From the NCBI GenBank assembly GCA_017937865.1, contig JAGBCU010000004.1, forward strand, positions 21,877 through 85,876: a stretch of 64,000 nt of DNA. The letters are read 5' to 3'. Numbering within the stretch: the first letter of the stretch is position 1; each line of letters opens with the position of its first letter. Source of the stretch: Clostridia bacterium. GTDB lineage: Bacteria > Bacillota > Clostridia > Oscillospirales > Acutalibacteraceae. The notes beneath the pieces are model-generated. The model did not search any database and was not told the origin of the DNA. It worked only from the letters and a program-made list of their open reading frames with translations. Positions 47,405 to 56,290 of this stretch are shown here, piece after piece. A program made the translations under genes and the position numbers.

Positions 47405-47587
47405 TTATCCCACAGTGCCGGTTGCGATAATAGTAACCTGCTCTTAGCAGGTGGGTGTCCTCTCCAACGTTTCACGCTCCCTTCGTCCGCCGAAGCGGGA
47501 GGTCTGCAATCCCCGTCAGAAGTCCGGACTCCCTTTTATTTGACATAGGGTTAGTATTAGTCGCAGTTGTCGCACACCGCAGGAAAT
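47405..47587 (-). ncRNA. ssrS: 6S RNA
   Basis: This stretch of about 180 bases folds into the 6S RNA shape. The ends pair (minus strand CCTGCGGTGTGC, 47572-47583, with GGCACTGTGGG, 47409-47419). A large central bubble follows, whose 3' side carries a small hairpin (ACCTGC/GCAGGT, 47436-47452), as 6S RNAs do. The bubble is closed by GGGAGTCC (47526-47533) with GGACACCC (47453-47460), and an arm ends in a UUCG tetraloop. The wording CCTGCGGTG and GGACACCCACCTG fits firmicute 6S RNAs. 6S RNA binds the sigma-A RNA polymerase holoenzyme. Exact ends are approximate; the gene could be read from its own promoter or from that of the DUF1292 gene. Confidence 0.85.
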
Positions 47588-47604
47588 ATTAAGTTAATTT
47601 AGAA

Positions 47605-47922
47605 TTATTCTTCTGTATCAAATTCAAATAAGTCTTCAAGTCTTTCTTCAAAAATTTTGCCAATTTCATCGAAAAGCTTATCGTCTTCAATAGGCTCAAG
47701 GTAGGTTTCGCCATCTTCATCCTCAACAACCGAAAGAATGATAAGCTCACCGTCATCGTCGAGGATTTCTTCAGCTTCCTGATAAACAGGGAGAAGAGCA
47801 ACGAATCTACCATCGTCAGTTTCAATTCTGTCAAGCTCTTCAAAAACGTGTTCAACACCGTTTTCGTCAACAACCGATATTAAATCAGGATTGTATTCAT
47901 TTTCGTTAATAATATCTGACAT
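47605..47922 (-). CDS. DUF1292 family acidic protein
   Basis: This 105-residue very acidic protein matches the DUF1292 family (VVDENGVEHVFEELDRIET, VALLPVYQ, ELIILSVVEDEDGETYL). No function is established for the family. ATG 47922 with GGTGAT five bases upstream is preferred over a longer reading from 47934. A strong promoter lies just upstream. It ends 18 bases before the 6S RNA. Confidence 0.88.
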   Translation of the reverse strand: MSDIINENEYNPDLISVVDENGVEHVFEELDRIETDDGRFVALLPVYQEAEEILDDDGELIILSVVEDEDGETYLEPIEDDKLFDEIGKIFEERLEDLFEFDTEE

Positions 47923-47967
47923 TATTATCACCATTTTCCTTTAAATTTATGTTAATCATTAAATTAA

Positions 47968-47996
47968 ATTTTAATGTTAAAGTATAAGAAAGTCAA
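47968..47996 (-). promoter_or_regulatory. Promoter of the DUF1292 gene (and possibly 6S RNA)
   Basis: On the minus strand TTGACT (47991-47996) and TAAAAT (47968-47973) are 17 bases apart, predicting a start near 47961. Confidence 0.75.
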
Positions 47997-48003
47997 CTGT
48001 AAA

Positions 48004-48855
48004 TTATTCACAAATTGAAACTTCCCATGTAAATTCCTTACTGCTATAAGCCTCTAAAGCCATAATACCGCGTTTTTCTGAAAAATCTGAAACCTTATTG
48101 TAGCTGTCGTTAACTCCCCACCAAGGCTCTAAACAAACGTAAGGAGCGTTAGGCTTAGCCCAAATACCAAGGAAAGGTGAGTCGAAATCGAACTTAATAA
48201 TTCTATCGTGTGAATTGCTTTTAATTGAAATAGAATCAGAATCGAATGAACTGAGTATCAAAGCGTCATCAACAAATAAATCCTTCGTTAATACAACCTT
48301 GTTTCCATCCATTTCAACAGGAAACTTTTCATCAACGAGAATTGATTCGTGGTCTATTCTTTCTGTTTCGAGAGAAGTATCTTTATTAAATTCAAGATAG
48401 TCACCAATCTGACAGTTAAAAGCAGGATGAGCACCAAAAGAATAATACATAACGGAGTCATTATTATTCTTAACGGTATGTGTAACTCTTAAGCCTTTTT
48501 CAGTCAACTGAAACTTAACCTTTAATTCAAACTTATAAGGATATTTTGTAATTGATTCATCATCGTCGGTTTGAACGAATGTAAGTGAATCTTCTGTTTT
48601 TTCAACTAAAGTAAAGGGCTTTTTTCTAACGATGCCGTGCTTATCCATTGAATATTCTTTACCGTTTAAAGTGTATTTATCGTCAAGAAGTCTACCGATT
48701 ATCGGGAAAAGAATAGGTGACTGACCATACCAAATATCAGTATTGCCGTTCCAGATGTATTCAATACCTGTCTCTTTTGATTTTAAAGAGTTAAGCTCTG
48801 CGCCCATCTCTTTTACAGCAAGAGTAAATTTACTGTTTTCTGCAGAATAAACCAT
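48004..48855 (-). CDS. Aldose 1-epimerase family protein (LacX-like)
   Basis: This 283-residue protein is a galactose-mutarotase-fold protein of the LacX-like group. Conserved features are GIEYIWNGNTDIWYGQSPIL, FPIIGRLLDDKY, HGIVRKKPF, AHPAFNCQI and the C-terminal WAKPNAPYVCLEPWWGVND with the catalytic Glu. The sugar substrate is unknown. It follows the uracil permease gene by 23 bases. Confidence 0.92.
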   Translation of the reverse strand: MVYSAENSKFTLAVKEMGAELNSLKSKETGIEYIWNGNTDIWYGQSPILFPIIGRLLDDKYTLNGKEYSMDKHGIVRKKPFTLVEKTEDSLTFVQTDDDESITKYPYKFELKVKFQLTEKGLRVTHTVKNNNDSVMYYSFGAHPAFNCQIGDYLEFNKDTSLETERIDHESILVDEKFPVEMDGNKVVLTKDLFVDDALILSSFDSDSISIKSNSHDRIIKFDFDSPFLGIWAKPNAPYVCLEPWWGVNDSYNKVSDFSEKRGIMALEAYSSKEFTWEVSICE

Positions 48856-48878
48856 AATTTAACCTACCTATTTAGTCA

Positions 48879-50252
48879 TTAAGCTTTATTAGCTTTTTTT
48901 CTTGTAAGAACGATGTTAACGATGATACCGAGAATAAGAGCGCAAGCGATTGAGGTAAGAGTAACTTTACCGATTGCAAGAGCCATACCGCCGATACCCG
49001 CAATAAGAATAACTGAAGCGGTGAAAAGGTTTGCATTATCTTCAAGATCAACCTTCTGAATCATTTTAAGACCGCTGACAGCGATAAATCCGTAAAGAGT
49101 AATACATACACCACCCATTACGCAACCGGGGATAGAATCAAGGAAAGCAACGAAGGGTGATACAAATGAAATGAGAATTGCCATAATTGCTGTGCAAGTA
49201 ATTGTAGCTACAGAAGCATTCTTTGTAATAGCAACGCAACCTACTGATTCGCCATAAGTTGTATTGGGGCATCCGCCAAAGAAAGCACCACACATTGAAC
49301 CAACACCGTCACCTAAAAGTGTTCTTGAGAGACCGGGCTCTTCAAGAAGGTCGTTTTCAATAATTGTTGAAAGGTTTTTGTGGTCAGCAATATGCTCTGC
49401 AAAAACAACAAATGCAACAGGGATATAAGCAACTGCAACTGTTGCAATGTAAGAAGCGTCAATATCTTTAATAGCAGAGAAGCCTGTTAAGAATGTAAAT
49501 TCAGGAACCTTAACAAAAGTGCTGAGTGTAACACCGTTTTCAACAAGTGCCTGGAAGGGCGCAATATCCAGAGCGATAAGAGCATCATTACCGGTTGCAA
49601 AACCAATAGCTGTGAAGATACCCGCAACAACGTAACCGGCTAAAATACCAATAATAAATGGGATGAGCTTTGCCATTTTCTTGCCGTATGTAGAGCAAAG
49701 AATAACTACAAATAAAGTAACTAAAGCACAAACTAATGAAACCCAAATATTAGTTGTCATAATAAACGAACCGTTACCGTCCTGAGGACCGTAGCTGAAA
49801 ACGTCTTTAATAGCAGCACCGGCTAATGAAAGACCGATAATAGCAACTGTAGGACCTATAACTACAGGGGGCATAAGCTTGTTAATCCAGTTTACGCCTG
49901 CAAATTTAATTACAAGAGCAATTACAACGTAAACAAGACCTGCAAAAGCAGCACCAAGGATAAGACCGAGGAAGCCTGCAGCAGCACTTGTTGCACCTGC
50001 AAAAGCAGCTAACATCGAGCCAATAAAAGCAAAGGATGAGCCAAGGAAAACAGGGCTTTTGAATTTTGTGAAAAGCTGATAAACGATTGTACCTACACCT
50101 GCACCGAAAAGCGCTGCAGAAGCAGTCATACCGTTACCAACGATTGCAGGAACAGCAATTGTTGCAGCCATAATTGCAAGTAACTGCTGAATTGCAAAAA
50201 TGATAAGTTGTCCGAATTTTGGTTTGTCGTTTACATTATAAATCATCTTCAT
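48879..50252 (-). CDS. uraA: Uracil permease (NCS2 family)
   Basis: This 457-residue protein is a multi-pass (about 12-14 helices) nucleobase:cation symporter of the NCS2 family. The substrate loop VVFAEHIADHKNL and the later GVGSMCGAFFGGCPNTTYGE, followed by GVAITKNASVA-like text, are typical of UraA. It directly follows pyrR, as in the Bacillus pyrR-pyrP pair, supporting uracil as substrate. The 52-base gap from pyrR shows a small imperfect hairpin but no clear PyrR-dependent terminator. Confidence 0.94.
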   Translation of the reverse strand: MKMIYNVNDKPKFGQLIIFAIQQLLAIMAATIAVPAIVGNGMTASAALFGAGVGTIVYQLFTKFKSPVFLGSSFAFIGSMLAAFAGATSAAAGFLGLILGAAFAGLVYVVIALVIKFAGVNWINKLMPPVVIGPTVAIIGLSLAGAAIKDVFSYGPQDGNGSFIMTTNIWVSLVCALVTLFVVILCSTYGKKMAKLIPFIIGILAGYVVAGIFTAIGFATGNDALIALDIAPFQALVENGVTLSTFVKVPEFTFLTGFSAIKDIDASYIATVAVAYIPVAFVVFAEHIADHKNLSTIIENDLLEEPGLSRTLLGDGVGSMCGAFFGGCPNTTYGESVGCVAITKNASVATITCTAIMAILISFVSPFVAFLDSIPGCVMGGVCITLYGFIAVSGLKMIQKVDLEDNANLFTASVILIAGIGGMALAIGKVTLTSIACALILGIIVNIVLTRKKANKA

Positions 50253-50304
50253 AATGTTTTACCCCCACATTTAAAATAATTATTATTGCCTTACGGCTAA
50301 TAAC

Positions 50305-50850
<546 letters not shown>

Positions 50851-50855
50851 TCAAA

Positions 50856-51527
50856 TTATAAAATGTATACTCCCGATTCGAGCTCAACTACCTCACGGTC
50901 GTTTGCCTTGATATATCGGTAAACGGGTTCATCAAACGTTTTATAATCAGAAACGGTAAAATCCTTTAAATTAACCGTTCGGATTTTGCAAGATTCATAA
51001 TTACAAATGTAAAGCTTTTCATCATATAAGCTTAAGGAAACAGGATTTAAGAAAGCGGTAGAGGAATCGCCACCAATTCTTAAAACGATTTTCTCTGTTG
51101 TGGGTGAATAACGGATAATACAATTGTTTTCAGGCACAACGCACCATAAATATTTTCCGTCTGAAACAACACCGCTTATAGGACAACCTTTATACTGTAA
51201 ATCGCCCGTCCAATAAAGCTTGCCTTTGTCGTCAAAAAGACCTATCTCACCGCTTGCATAGGCAATTGCCGTATGCTTATTGCCCATTTGACAAGCGTCG
51301 CAGTAAATAAAGTCGCTTAATTGATCAGCAATTGCTTCGTAGTTTTCACCGAATTTATTTAGTAAATATGCACCGCGAGTGCTGGCTGTAGGTCTTTCCA
51401 GCTTTACATCATAAGTGAAAAATGAGATTTTAGTTTTACCGCTTTTTAAAGTATCCTTTCGTGCAACAACAATACCTTTAGAAAAGGCTACAATATCAGC
51501 GATATCAATGTCCATTATTTTCTTCAT
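50856..51527 (-). CDS. Uncharacterised beta-propeller-like protein
   Basis: This 223-residue protein has no signal peptide and consists of short beta-rich repeats (GEIGLFDDKGKLYWTGDL, GVVSDGKYLWCVVPENNCII, SLSLYDEKLYICNYESCKI) resembling NHL or SMP-30-type propeller blades. I do not recognise a specific family. The start is ATG 51527 with GAGGG six bases upstream; the TTG at 51533 is unlikely. It lies between rex and pyrR with gaps of 2 and 14 bases, so it is surely cotranscribed. Confidence 0.75.
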   Translation of the reverse strand: MKKIMDIDIADIVAFSKGIVVARKDTLKSGKTKISFFTYDVKLERPTASTRGAYLLNKFGENYEAIADQLSDFIYCDACQMGNKHTAIAYASGEIGLFDDKGKLYWTGDLQYKGCPISGVVSDGKYLWCVVPENNCIIRYSPTTEKIVLRIGGDSSTAFLNPVSLSLYDEKLYICNYESCKIRTVNLKDFTVSDYKTFDEPVYRYIKANDREVVELESGVYIL

Positions 51528-51529
51528 AA

Positions 51530-52180
51530 TCAACCCTCAACGCCTTTATCAATCTCGTTGATTTGATAACAAAGTGTCATAAGAGAGTCGCCCAAATGAA
51601 CGTTTTCAACAGCAATATTTTCGTATCTGTGCACAAGGTCATACTGTGTGAAATTCCAAAAGCCCTTAATACCGAGGCTTACGAGCTTGTCTGCATTTTC
51701 AGCAGCGTATTCAGCAGGAATACAAAGGATTGCAATATCAGGCTTTTCTTTTTTGCAAAATTCCTCTAAATCATTTGAGTTCAAAACAACAAGACCGCCA
51801 ACAGTTGTACCCACAACCTCAGGGTTGTTATCAAAAATACTTATAAGCTCAAAGCCTTTATTTTGGAAATTGAGATGAGTAGCAATAGCATGACCGAGAT
51901 TACCCGCACCAATTAAAATAGCCTTAGATTTGTTGTTAATACCGAGAATATTGCCAATTTCGTTATATAACTGTTCTATGTTATAACCGTAACCCTGTTG
52001 ACCGAAACCGCCGAAGCAGTTAAAATCCTGACGAATCTGAGAAGCAGTAAGACCCATTCTCACCGAAAGCTCTTTAGATGAGATTCTTACAACACCCATT
52101 TTTTTAAGTTCTTCAAGATATCTGTGGTAACGGGGAAGACGTTTAATAACAGGAACTGAAACCTGGTTATTTTCTTTCAT
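51530..52180 (-). CDS. rex: Redox-sensing transcriptional repressor Rex
   Basis: This 216-residue protein is a DNA-binding repressor that senses the NADH/NAD ratio. An N-terminal winged helix (RISSKELSVRMGLTASQIRQ, DFNCFGGFGQQGYGYN) is followed by a Rossmann domain (AILIGAGNLGHAIATH, FDNNPEVVG) and a C-terminal domain-swap helix. ATG 52180 with AGGTG upstream is preferred over GTG 52192. It is the third gene of the acn operon, and a Rex operator lies in that operon's promoter, so it likely represses its own synthesis. Confidence 0.97.
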   Translation of the reverse strand: MKENNQVSVPVIKRLPRYHRYLEELKKMGVVRISSKELSVRMGLTASQIRQDFNCFGGFGQQGYGYNIEQLYNEIGNILGINNKSKAILIGAGNLGHAIATHLNFQNKGFELISIFDNNPEVVGTTVGGLVVLNSNDLEEFCKKEKPDIAILCIPAEYAAENADKLVSLGIKGFWNFTQYDLVHRYENIAVENVHLGDSLMTLCYQINEIDKGVEG

Positions 52181-52206
52181 TTTAATTAACACCTATTTTC
52201 ATCAAC

Positions 52207-53370
52207 TTAAAGAGTTTTAAGTGTATCCATTACGTAATTGCCGAACTCTTCACAAGTACAGCCTGTATCACGACCTGTAATAACAAGCTTCTTTTCTTCA
52301 ATCATACAGATATCAAGAGCTCTTTCAAGCTTGTCTGCTTCTGCCTGATAACCGATGTGAGAAAGAAGAAGAACAGCAGCTCTGAGCATTGAACAGGGGT
52401 CTGCATACTGACCTCTGCCTTCCTTAACCATACGGGGAGCAGAGCCGTGAATTGCTTCAAACATTGCATACTGCTTACCGATATTAGCACTACCTGCAGT
52501 ACCGACACCACCCTGAAATTCAGCAGCTTCGTCGGTAATAATATCACCGTAAAGGTTGGGAAGAACAAAAACCTTGAAATCAGTTCTGCGTTTTTTGTCG
52601 ATAAGCTTTGCTGTTGTGATATCAATATACCATTCGTCTGTAGTGATTTCGGGGTAATCCTTAGCAACATTTTTACAAAGGTTAAGGAACTTACCGTCAG
52701 TTGTTTTAATAATGTTTGCTTTTGTGATAATTGAAACTCTGTCTTTTTTGTTGTTACGTGCATATTCGTAAGCGAGCTTTGCAATACGCTCTGTACCTTC
52801 AGTTGTAGTAACAACAAAGTCAAAAGCGAGCTCACCGTCAACGTCAACACCCTTGGAGCCTACTGCATAAGCACCCTCTGTGTTTTCACGGAAGAAGGTC
52901 CAATCAATATTTTCTTCGGGAATTTTAACAGGGCGAACGTTAGCAAAAAGGTCAAGAGCCTTTCTCATAGCAACGTTTGCACTTTCAATATTAGGAAGAC
53001 CGTCGCCCTGCTGAGGAGTTGTTGTAGGTCCTTTAAGAATAACGTCACAAGCCTTAAGCTCTTCCATAACGTCATCAGGGATAGCCTTCATAACCTTTGC
53101 TCTGTTTTCAATTGTAAGACCGTCAATGTATTTGAATACAACCTTTCCGCTGTCAACGTCATCCTTAAGGATGAATTTAAGTACGTTTGCAGCTTCGTTT
53201 GTGATAACGGGACCGATACCGTCACCGCCACAAACACCGATAACTATTTTATCAAGTGATTTGAAATCCTTGAATTCTTTTGTTGATTTAATTTTCTGGT
53301 TTCTTGCGTCCTGCTCAATCAAAAGCTGTTTAAACTTATTGAGGGCGTTTTCAATCTGCATTTCATTCAT
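52207..53370 (-). CDS. Isocitrate dehydrogenase (NAD type)
   Basis: This 387-residue protein belongs to the isocitrate/isopropylmalate dehydrogenase family. GDGIGPVITNEA, the substrate loop NIESANVAMRKALDLFANVR (a Ser and two Arg positions as in isocitrate dehydrogenases), NLYGDIITDEAAEFQGGVG and EAIHGSAPRM are visible. Isopropylmalate dehydrogenase is unlikely because the preceding gene is aconitase. NAD rather than NADP use is suggested by similarity to the short bacterial NAD enzymes, but not proven. It overlaps aconitase by one base as TAATG. Confidence 0.9.
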   Translation of the reverse strand: MNEMQIENALNKFKQLLIEQDARNQKIKSTKEFKDFKSLDKIVIGVCGGDGIGPVITNEAANVLKFILKDDVDSGKVVFKYIDGLTIENRAKVMKAIPDDVMEELKACDVILKGPTTTPQQGDGLPNIESANVAMRKALDLFANVRPVKIPEENIDWTFFRENTEGAYAVGSKGVDVDGELAFDFVVTTTEGTERIAKLAYEYARNNKKDRVSIITKANIIKTTDGKFLNLCKNVAKDYPEITTDEWYIDITTAKLIDKKRRTDFKVFVLPNLYGDIITDEAAEFQGGVGTAGSANIGKQYAMFEAIHGSAPRMVKEGRGQYADPCSMLRAAVLLLSHIGYQAEADKLERALDICMIEEKKLVITGRDTGCTCEEFGNYVMDTLKTL

Positions 53371-55307
53371 TATTTGTTTTCCTCCTTGGTGTAGTCAAGT
53401 AAGCCACCTGCTGTAAGAATGTCAATCTGTCTTTCGGAAACATCGCAAATAAGCTTATACTCTTCGTTTTTAGTAATATTTTTAAGTGTAATTTCTTTAC
53501 CTGCTTTAAGCTCAGCCTTGATAGCGGGGAGTGAAAGCTGGTCGTTAACTGAAATCTTGTCATAATCGTCAGCATTTACAAAGTTAAGAGGTAAAATGCT
53601 TGCGTTAACAAGGTTTGCTTTGTGGATTCTTGCAAAAGATTTAGTAATAACAGCCTTAACGCCAAGATAAAGAGGAACAAGAGCAGCGTGTTCACGGGAT
53701 GAGCCCTGACCGTAGTTATTACCACCGATAATTATGCAAGAGCCTGCCTCTTTACAATGCTCTGCAAAGTTTTCGTCGCACTGACGGAAGCAGAACTGTG
53801 AAAGATGAGGGATATTTGAACGGTAGGGGAGAATCTTTGCGCCTGCAGGCATAATATGGTCAGTTGTAATATTATCGCCAACCTTAAGAACCGCCTTTGC
53901 ATCAATTGAATCAGCAAGAGGAGTTGTTTTGGGGAAGGGCTTGATATTAGGACCGTAGTAAACCTCAACTGAAGCTGCTTCTTCGGGAGTTTCTGCGGGC
54001 ATCTCAATCATATTATCATTTATAATAAATGACTTGGGAAGGGTAACAGAAATGTCTTCTTTGCAGGTTGTAGGGTCTGTAAGAACACCAGTAATTGCAG
54101 AAATTGCTGCAGTTTCGGGGCTTACAAGATATACCTTACCGTCAGCAGTACCGCTTCTGCCCTCGAAGTTTCTGTTGAAGGTACGAAGTGAAACACCTGA
54201 AGAGCAGGGTGACTGACCCATACCGATACAAGGACCGCAAGCACTTTCAAGTATACGGGCACCGGCATCAATCATATCAGCAAGACAACCGTTTAAAGCA
54301 AGCATATTTAAAACCTGCTTTGAGCCGGGAGCAATACCGAGTGATACGCCGGGATGTACCTTTTTACCTTTAAGAATTTTAGCAACCTTCATCATATCAA
54401 GAAGAGAAGAGTTGGTACATGAGCCGATAAGCACCTGGTCAACCTTAATTGTACCGATTTCTTCAACTGATTTAACGTTATCAGGCATATGAGGCATAGC
54501 TGCAAGAGGCTTAAGAGTGCAAAGGTCAATATCAATAACCTTTGAATATTCAGCATCTTCGTCGGGAAGAAGCTCAACCCAATCATTTTCACGGCTCTGA
54601 GCCTTCATAAATTCATAAGTTATTTCATCTGAGGGGAATATTGATGTTGTTGCACCTAATTCAGCACCCATATTAGTAATAGTTGCTCTTTCGGGAACTG
54701 TAAGAGTTTTAACACCTTCGCCGCCATATTCAATTACTCTGCCAACGCCACCCTTAACGCTGAGAATACGCAAAACCTCAAGAATAATATCCTTAGCTGC
54801 AACATAGGGGGAAAGCTTACCTTTAAGGTTAACCTTAACAACCTCAGGAACAGTGATATAGTAAGCACCGCCACCCATAGCAACTGCAACATCAAGACCG
54901 CCTGCACCCATAGCAAGCATACCTAAACCGCCACCTGTAGGAGTATGGCTGTCAGAACCGATAAGAGTTTTGCCGGGGATACCGAAGCGCTCTAAATGAA
55001 CCTGATGGCAAATACCGTTACCGGGGCGTGAATAACGAACACCGCGTTTTTTACAAACGCTCTGAATAAATTTATGGTCATCTGCATTTTCAAAGCCTGT
55101 CTGTAAGGTGTTGTGGTCAATATAAGCAACTGAAAGCTCAGTTTTAACCTTATCAATATCCATAGCTTCAAGCTCAAGATAAGCCATTGTACCGGTTGCA
55201 TCCTGAGTAAGAGTCTGGTCAATTCTTATACCAACCTCGTTACCGGGAGCATACTCGCCGTCAACAAGATGACTCTTAATAATTTTTTCGCACAAAGTGA
55301 GTCCCAT
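53370..55307 (-). CDS. Aconitate hydratase
   Basis: This 645-residue iron-sulfur enzyme interconverts citrate and isocitrate. The cluster cysteines lie in IGSCTNSSLLDMM and GACGPCIGMGQSP-like text (ESACGPCIGMGQSPCSSG), and the swivel domain has GGNNYGQGSSREHAALVP. Residue length is that of the shorter aconitases of anaerobes. ATG 55307 with GGAGG eight bases upstream is preferred over ATG 55337, which lies within the regulatory region. It is the first gene of the operon carrying rex. Confidence 0.95.
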   Translation of the reverse strand: MGLTLCEKIIKSHLVDGEYAPGNEVGIRIDQTLTQDATGTMAYLELEAMDIDKVKTELSVAYIDHNTLQTGFENADDHKFIQSVCKKRGVRYSRPGNGICHQVHLERFGIPGKTLIGSDSHTPTGGGLGMLAMGAGGLDVAVAMGGGAYYITVPEVVKVNLKGKLSPYVAAKDIILEVLRILSVKGGVGRVIEYGGEGVKTLTVPERATITNMGAELGATTSIFPSDEITYEFMKAQSRENDWVELLPDEDAEYSKVIDIDLCTLKPLAAMPHMPDNVKSVEEIGTIKVDQVLIGSCTNSSLLDMMKVAKILKGKKVHPGVSLGIAPGSKQVLNMLALNGCLADMIDAGARILESACGPCIGMGQSPCSSGVSLRTFNRNFEGRSGTADGKVYLVSPETAAISAITGVLTDPTTCKEDISVTLPKSFIINDNMIEMPAETPEEAASVEVYYGPNIKPFPKTTPLADSIDAKAVLKVGDNITTDHIMPAGAKILPYRSNIPHLSQFCFRQCDENFAEHCKEAGSCIIIGGNNYGQGSSREHAALVPLYLGVKAVITKSFARIHKANLVNASILPLNFVNADDYDKISVNDQLSLPAIKAELKAGKEITLKNITKNEEYKLICDVSERQIDILTAGGLLDYTKEENK

Positions 55308-55329
55308 TTTTACTTCCTCCAAATTAAAG

Positions 55330-55348
55330 TTGTTCATTTTTTTAACAA
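55330..55348. promoter_or_regulatory. Second, imperfect Rex-like site
   Basis: TTGTTCA and TTAACAA are arranged as an inverted repeat but with five bases between them rather than the usual four. It lies at the predicted transcript start. Because of the extra base this is a weaker candidate than 55375-55392. Confidence 0.35.
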
Positions 55349-55352
55349 ACTT

Positions 55353-55381
55353 ATTTTAGTATTTTTTATATACTTTGTCAA
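55353..55381 (-). promoter_or_regulatory. Promoter of the acn-idh-rex operon
   Basis: On the minus strand TTGACA (55376-55381) and TAAAAT (55353-55358) are 17 bases apart, predicting a start near 55346, about 40 bases before the aconitase ATG. The -35 box lies inside the Rex operator. Confidence 0.85.
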
Positions 55382-55392
55382 TGCTTTAACAA
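55375..55392. promoter_or_regulatory. Rex operator
   Basis: TTGTCAA-TGCT-TTAACAA differs by one base from the clostridial Rex consensus TTGTTAA-NNNN-TTAACAA. It covers the -35 box of the operon that itself encodes Rex. Confidence 0.85.
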
Positions 55393-55435
55393 AACAATTA
55401 TAAAAATATATTTAATAAATATAATCTGACAAATC

Positions 55436-55464
55436 TTGCACTTTTTTGTTCATTGTGCTATTAT
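55436..55464 (+). promoter_or_regulatory. Promoter of tepA-ftsK
   Basis: TTGCAC at 55436-55441 and TATTAT at 55459-55464 are 17 bases apart, about 50 bases before the TTG start at 55515. Confidence 0.6.
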
Positions 55465-55514
55465 AAATAGGTTAATAGGTAATTTTCTGGGCAAACTGTT
55501 TTCGGTGATTAATT

Positions 55515-56267
55515 TTGAAAAGTAAAAACAACACTTTTTTTTCATTTACAGTTCCGGAAATTAATTCTGATGATCATGATTTAAATGCAGATGAACGTGA
55601 AATTAACGAAAGCTCTTATCAGGAGAGTGACAACTGTAATTTCAATGAATACGACGGTAGCGTTACCGTTGACCATAAGGGAAAGTATATTCATTGTCTT
55701 ACAATCATCGGTCAGATTGAGGGTCATTATATTTTACCACCTAACAACAAAACAACTAAGTACGAGCATCTTATACCACGAATTATTTCGGTTGAAGAAA
55801 ATCCTGATATTTCCGGACTTTTAGTGATTCTTAACACAGTTGGCGGTGATATTGAAGCAGGACTTGCTTTATCTGAGCTTATAGCAGGGATGAGTAAGCC
55901 AACAGCTTCTCTTGTGCTTGGCGGTAGTCATTCAATTGGGGTACCGCTTGCGGTTTCGGCTAAGCATTCTTTTATTGCTCCGACCGCTTCAATGACCATT
56001 CATCCCGTTAGAATGAACGGTTTGATTTTAGGTGTTGACCAAGCCCTTATATACCTTAAAAAGATGGAGGAACGCGTTTTAGATTTTATTTCGCGAAATT
56101 CAAACATTTCAGATAAAAGATTTAAAGAGCTTATGCTTAACAATAATCAGCTTGTTACTGATTTAGGAACTGTTTTAAGCGGTGCCGAAGCAGTGAAGGA
56201 GGGGATTATTGATGATATTGGGACTATTAACGATGCTTTAAATTTCATATCAAATTATAATTTATAG
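55515..56267 (+). CDS. tepA: ClpP-like serine protease of the TepA/YmfB type
   Basis: This 250-residue protein has a ClpP fold after an acidic N-terminal region of about 60 residues. The catalytic Ser is in [11 protein letters not shown] (about residue 138) and the His region in [27 protein letters not shown] is also typical. TepA proteins stand next to spoIIIE/ftsK in Bacillus, as here, and have been implicated in handling signal peptides. The start is TTG with GGTGA upstream. ftsK follows after 23 bases. Confidence 0.88.
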   Translation: MKSKNNTFFSFTVPEINSDDHDLNADEREINESSYQESDNCNFNEYDGSVTVDHKGKYIHCLTIIGQIEGHYILPPNNKTTKYEHLIPRIISVEENPDISGLLVILNTVGGDIEAGLALSELIAGMSKPTASLVLGGSHSIGVPLAVSAKHSFIAPTASMTIHPVRMNGLILGVDQALIYLKKMEERVLDFISRNSNISDKRFKELMLNNNQLVTDLGTVLSGAEAVKEGIIDDIGTINDALNFISNYNL

Positions 56268-56290
56268 ATTTCCAAGGAGAGTACTTTGTA

